DNA of 64,000 nt. It comes from Brevibacillus laterosporus DSM 25. GTDB taxonomy: Bacteria > Bacillota > Bacilli > Brevibacillales > Brevibacillaceae. Where the stretch lies: assembly GCF_002706795.1 (NCBI RefSeq), contig NZ_CP017705.1:762001-826000 (forward strand), read 5' to 3'. The stretch's first letter is position 1. Each line of letters opens with the position of its first letter. The notes beneath the pieces were generated by a model. It searched no databases. It was given only the letters and a program-made list of their open reading frames with translations, and was not told the origin of the DNA. Made by a program: the position numbers and the translations under genes. Below are positions 63,036 through 64,000 of the stretch, in pieces.

Positions 63036-64000
63036 ATGAAAAAAGGGTTATCTAGTGTTGTAATATGCACGTTATTAGCTTCTATGTCTTTGAATGGGAA
63101 TGTAAATGCTGTTTACGCGGACAGCAAAACAAATCAGATTGCTACAACAACTCAGGTAAGCAAAGACAACCAAATCGATCGAGAAGGACTACTTGGTTAT
63201 TACTTTAAAGGAAAAGATTTTAATGATCTTACAATATTTGCACCGACACGTGATAATACTCTTATTTATGACCAACAAACAGCAAATACACTATTAGATA
63301 AAAAGCATCAAGAATATCATTCTATTCGCTGGATTGGATTGATTCAGAGTAAAGCAACAGGAGATTTCACATTTAAATTGTCAGATGATGAAAATGCCAT
63401 CATAGAATTGGATGGGAAGGTTATTTCTCATAAAGGTAACAGTAAACAAATTGTTCATTTAGAAAAAGGACAGTTGGTACAAATAAAAATTGAGTACCAA
63501 CCAGACAATGCATTACATATAGATAATAAAACTTTTAAAGAGCTTAAGTTATTCAAGATAGATAGTCAAAATCACTCTCTACAAGTTCAACAAGATGAAC
63601 TGAGAAACCCTGAGTTTAATAAGAAAGAAACGCAAGAATTCTTAAAGAAAGCATCGAAAGCAAATCTTTTTACGCAAAAAACGAAAAGAGATATTGATGA
63701 AGATACGGATACAGATGGAGATTCTATCCCTGATGCTTGGGAAGAAAACGGGTATACCATTCAAAACAAAGTAGCAGTCAAATGGGATGATTCGTTAGCA
63801 AGTAAAGGGTATAAAAAATTTACTTCTAATCCACTAGAAGCACACACAGTTGGAGATCCCTATAGTGATTATGAAAAAGCTGCAAGAGATATGCCCTTAT
63901 CGAATGCAAAAGAAACTTTTAATCCTCTGGTTGCCGCCTTTCCATCAGTAAATGTTAGTTTAGAAAAGGTGATTTTATCCAAAAATGAAGACCTTTCCCA
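63036..64000 (+). CDS. vip1: Vip1-like binding/translocation component of the binary toxin (cut by window edge)
   Basis: The first 321 residues of a protective-antigen-like pore-forming B component, from an ATG behind AAGGAGA. Signal peptide ends near ADS (about 30). A PA14 domain (about 48-165; GLLGYYFKGKDF, IRWIGLIQ, FKLSDDENA) is followed by a basic activation site KTKRD at about 215-219, where proteolysis would release the N-terminal piece. A calcium-binding motif DTDTDGDSIPDAW is at 223-235. These features match PA, C2II, Ib and Vip1. The pore and receptor domains lie beyond the window. Confidence 0.92.
   Translation, partial: MKKGLSSVVICTLLASMSLNGNVNAVYADSKTNQIATTTQVSKDNQIDREGLLGYYFKGKDFNDLTIFAPTRDNTLIYDQQTANTLLDKKHQEYHSIRWIGLIQSKATGDFTFKLSDDENAIIELDGKVISHKGNSKQIVHLEKGQLVQIKIEYQPDNALHIDNKTFKELKLFKIDSQNHSLQVQQDELRNPEFNKKETQEFLKKASKANLFTQKTKRDIDEDTDTDGDSIPDAWEENGYTIQNKVAVKWDDSLASKGYKKFTSNPLEAHTVGDPYSDYEKAARDMPLSNAKETFNPLVAAFPSVNVSLEKVILSKNEDLS

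Noticed and set aside
1..64000. CRISPR arrays, tRNA or rRNA genes, riboswitches
   Set aside because: No regularly spaced direct repeats, cloverleaf-like tRNA sequences, rRNA segments or known riboswitch cores were seen by eye; a covariance-model scan would be needed to exclude small RNAs.

Overview
The window looks like a chromosomal segment of a spore-forming member of the Brevibacillus/Paenibacillus group, most likely Brevibacillus laterosporus. The evidence is AT-rich Firmicute sequence with strong AGGAGG ribosome binding sites, frequent TTG/GTG starts, a QoxABCD quinol oxidase, a PBSX-like phage locus, YtaF and Spo0E-type sporulation proteins, and a Vip2/Vip1-type insecticidal binary toxin at the right edge. 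The species is an inference; no rRNA is present. I saw no tRNA or rRNA gene and no CRISPR array.

Layout. 1-4.3 kb: the regulatory and early tail end of a PBSX-type contractile element (Xre repressor, XtrA-like, Xpf-like sigma factor, tail terminator, sheath, probable tube). No terminase, portal or capsid genes lie between xpf and the tail genes, which suggests an R-type tailocin. 4.4-9.2 kb: a BceRS-BceAB antimicrobial-peptide sensing and resistance module. 9.3-13.4 kb: isochorismatase-type hydrolase, [2Fe-2S] ferredoxin-like protein, a secreted protein plus lipoprotein pair, and a small doubtful ORF. 13.5-18.3 kb: a marR-RND pump-adaptor efflux operon. 18.5-20.5 kb: a NarL-type two-component system bracketed by two copies of a 21-bp repeat. 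20.6-24.7 kb: MFS exporter with LysR regulator, and a large secreted stalk-domain protein.

24.9-46.4 kb is the accessory part. Two identical 1299-bp IS3/IS150-type elements in opposite orientation (plus a decayed relative) lie at 24.9 and 43.6 kb. Between and beside them are SDR enzymes, a Ktr/Trk potassium transporter, a collapsed ECF sigma/anti-sigma operon, an O-methyltransferase, a decarboxylase-aminotransferase-exporter cluster, an HxlR/SDR pair, YtaF, paralogous small XRE regulators, an alcohol dehydrogenase pseudogene and a Spo0E-like protein with a non-canonical start. The standout system is three HTH-TPR regulators (31.4, 33.2 and 45.0 kb). Each has a previously unlisted 40-44-codon secreted-peptide gene overlapping its 3' end, the architecture of RRNPP peptide quorum sensing. 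Two of the peptides end in a (E/D)HG(V/I)GG motif resembling Paenibacillus Alo peptides.

46.6-61.2 kb is ordinary chromosome: Mn pyrophosphatase, an M20 amidohydrolase-MFS-CapA operon, a lipoprotein, qoxABCD, aldo/keto reductase, a MocR-type regulator, PhzF and a metallophosphoesterase. 61.2-64.0 kb: a Vip2-like ADP-ribosyltransferase and the first 321 codons of its Vip1-like binding partner, preceded by a perfect 26-bp palindrome.
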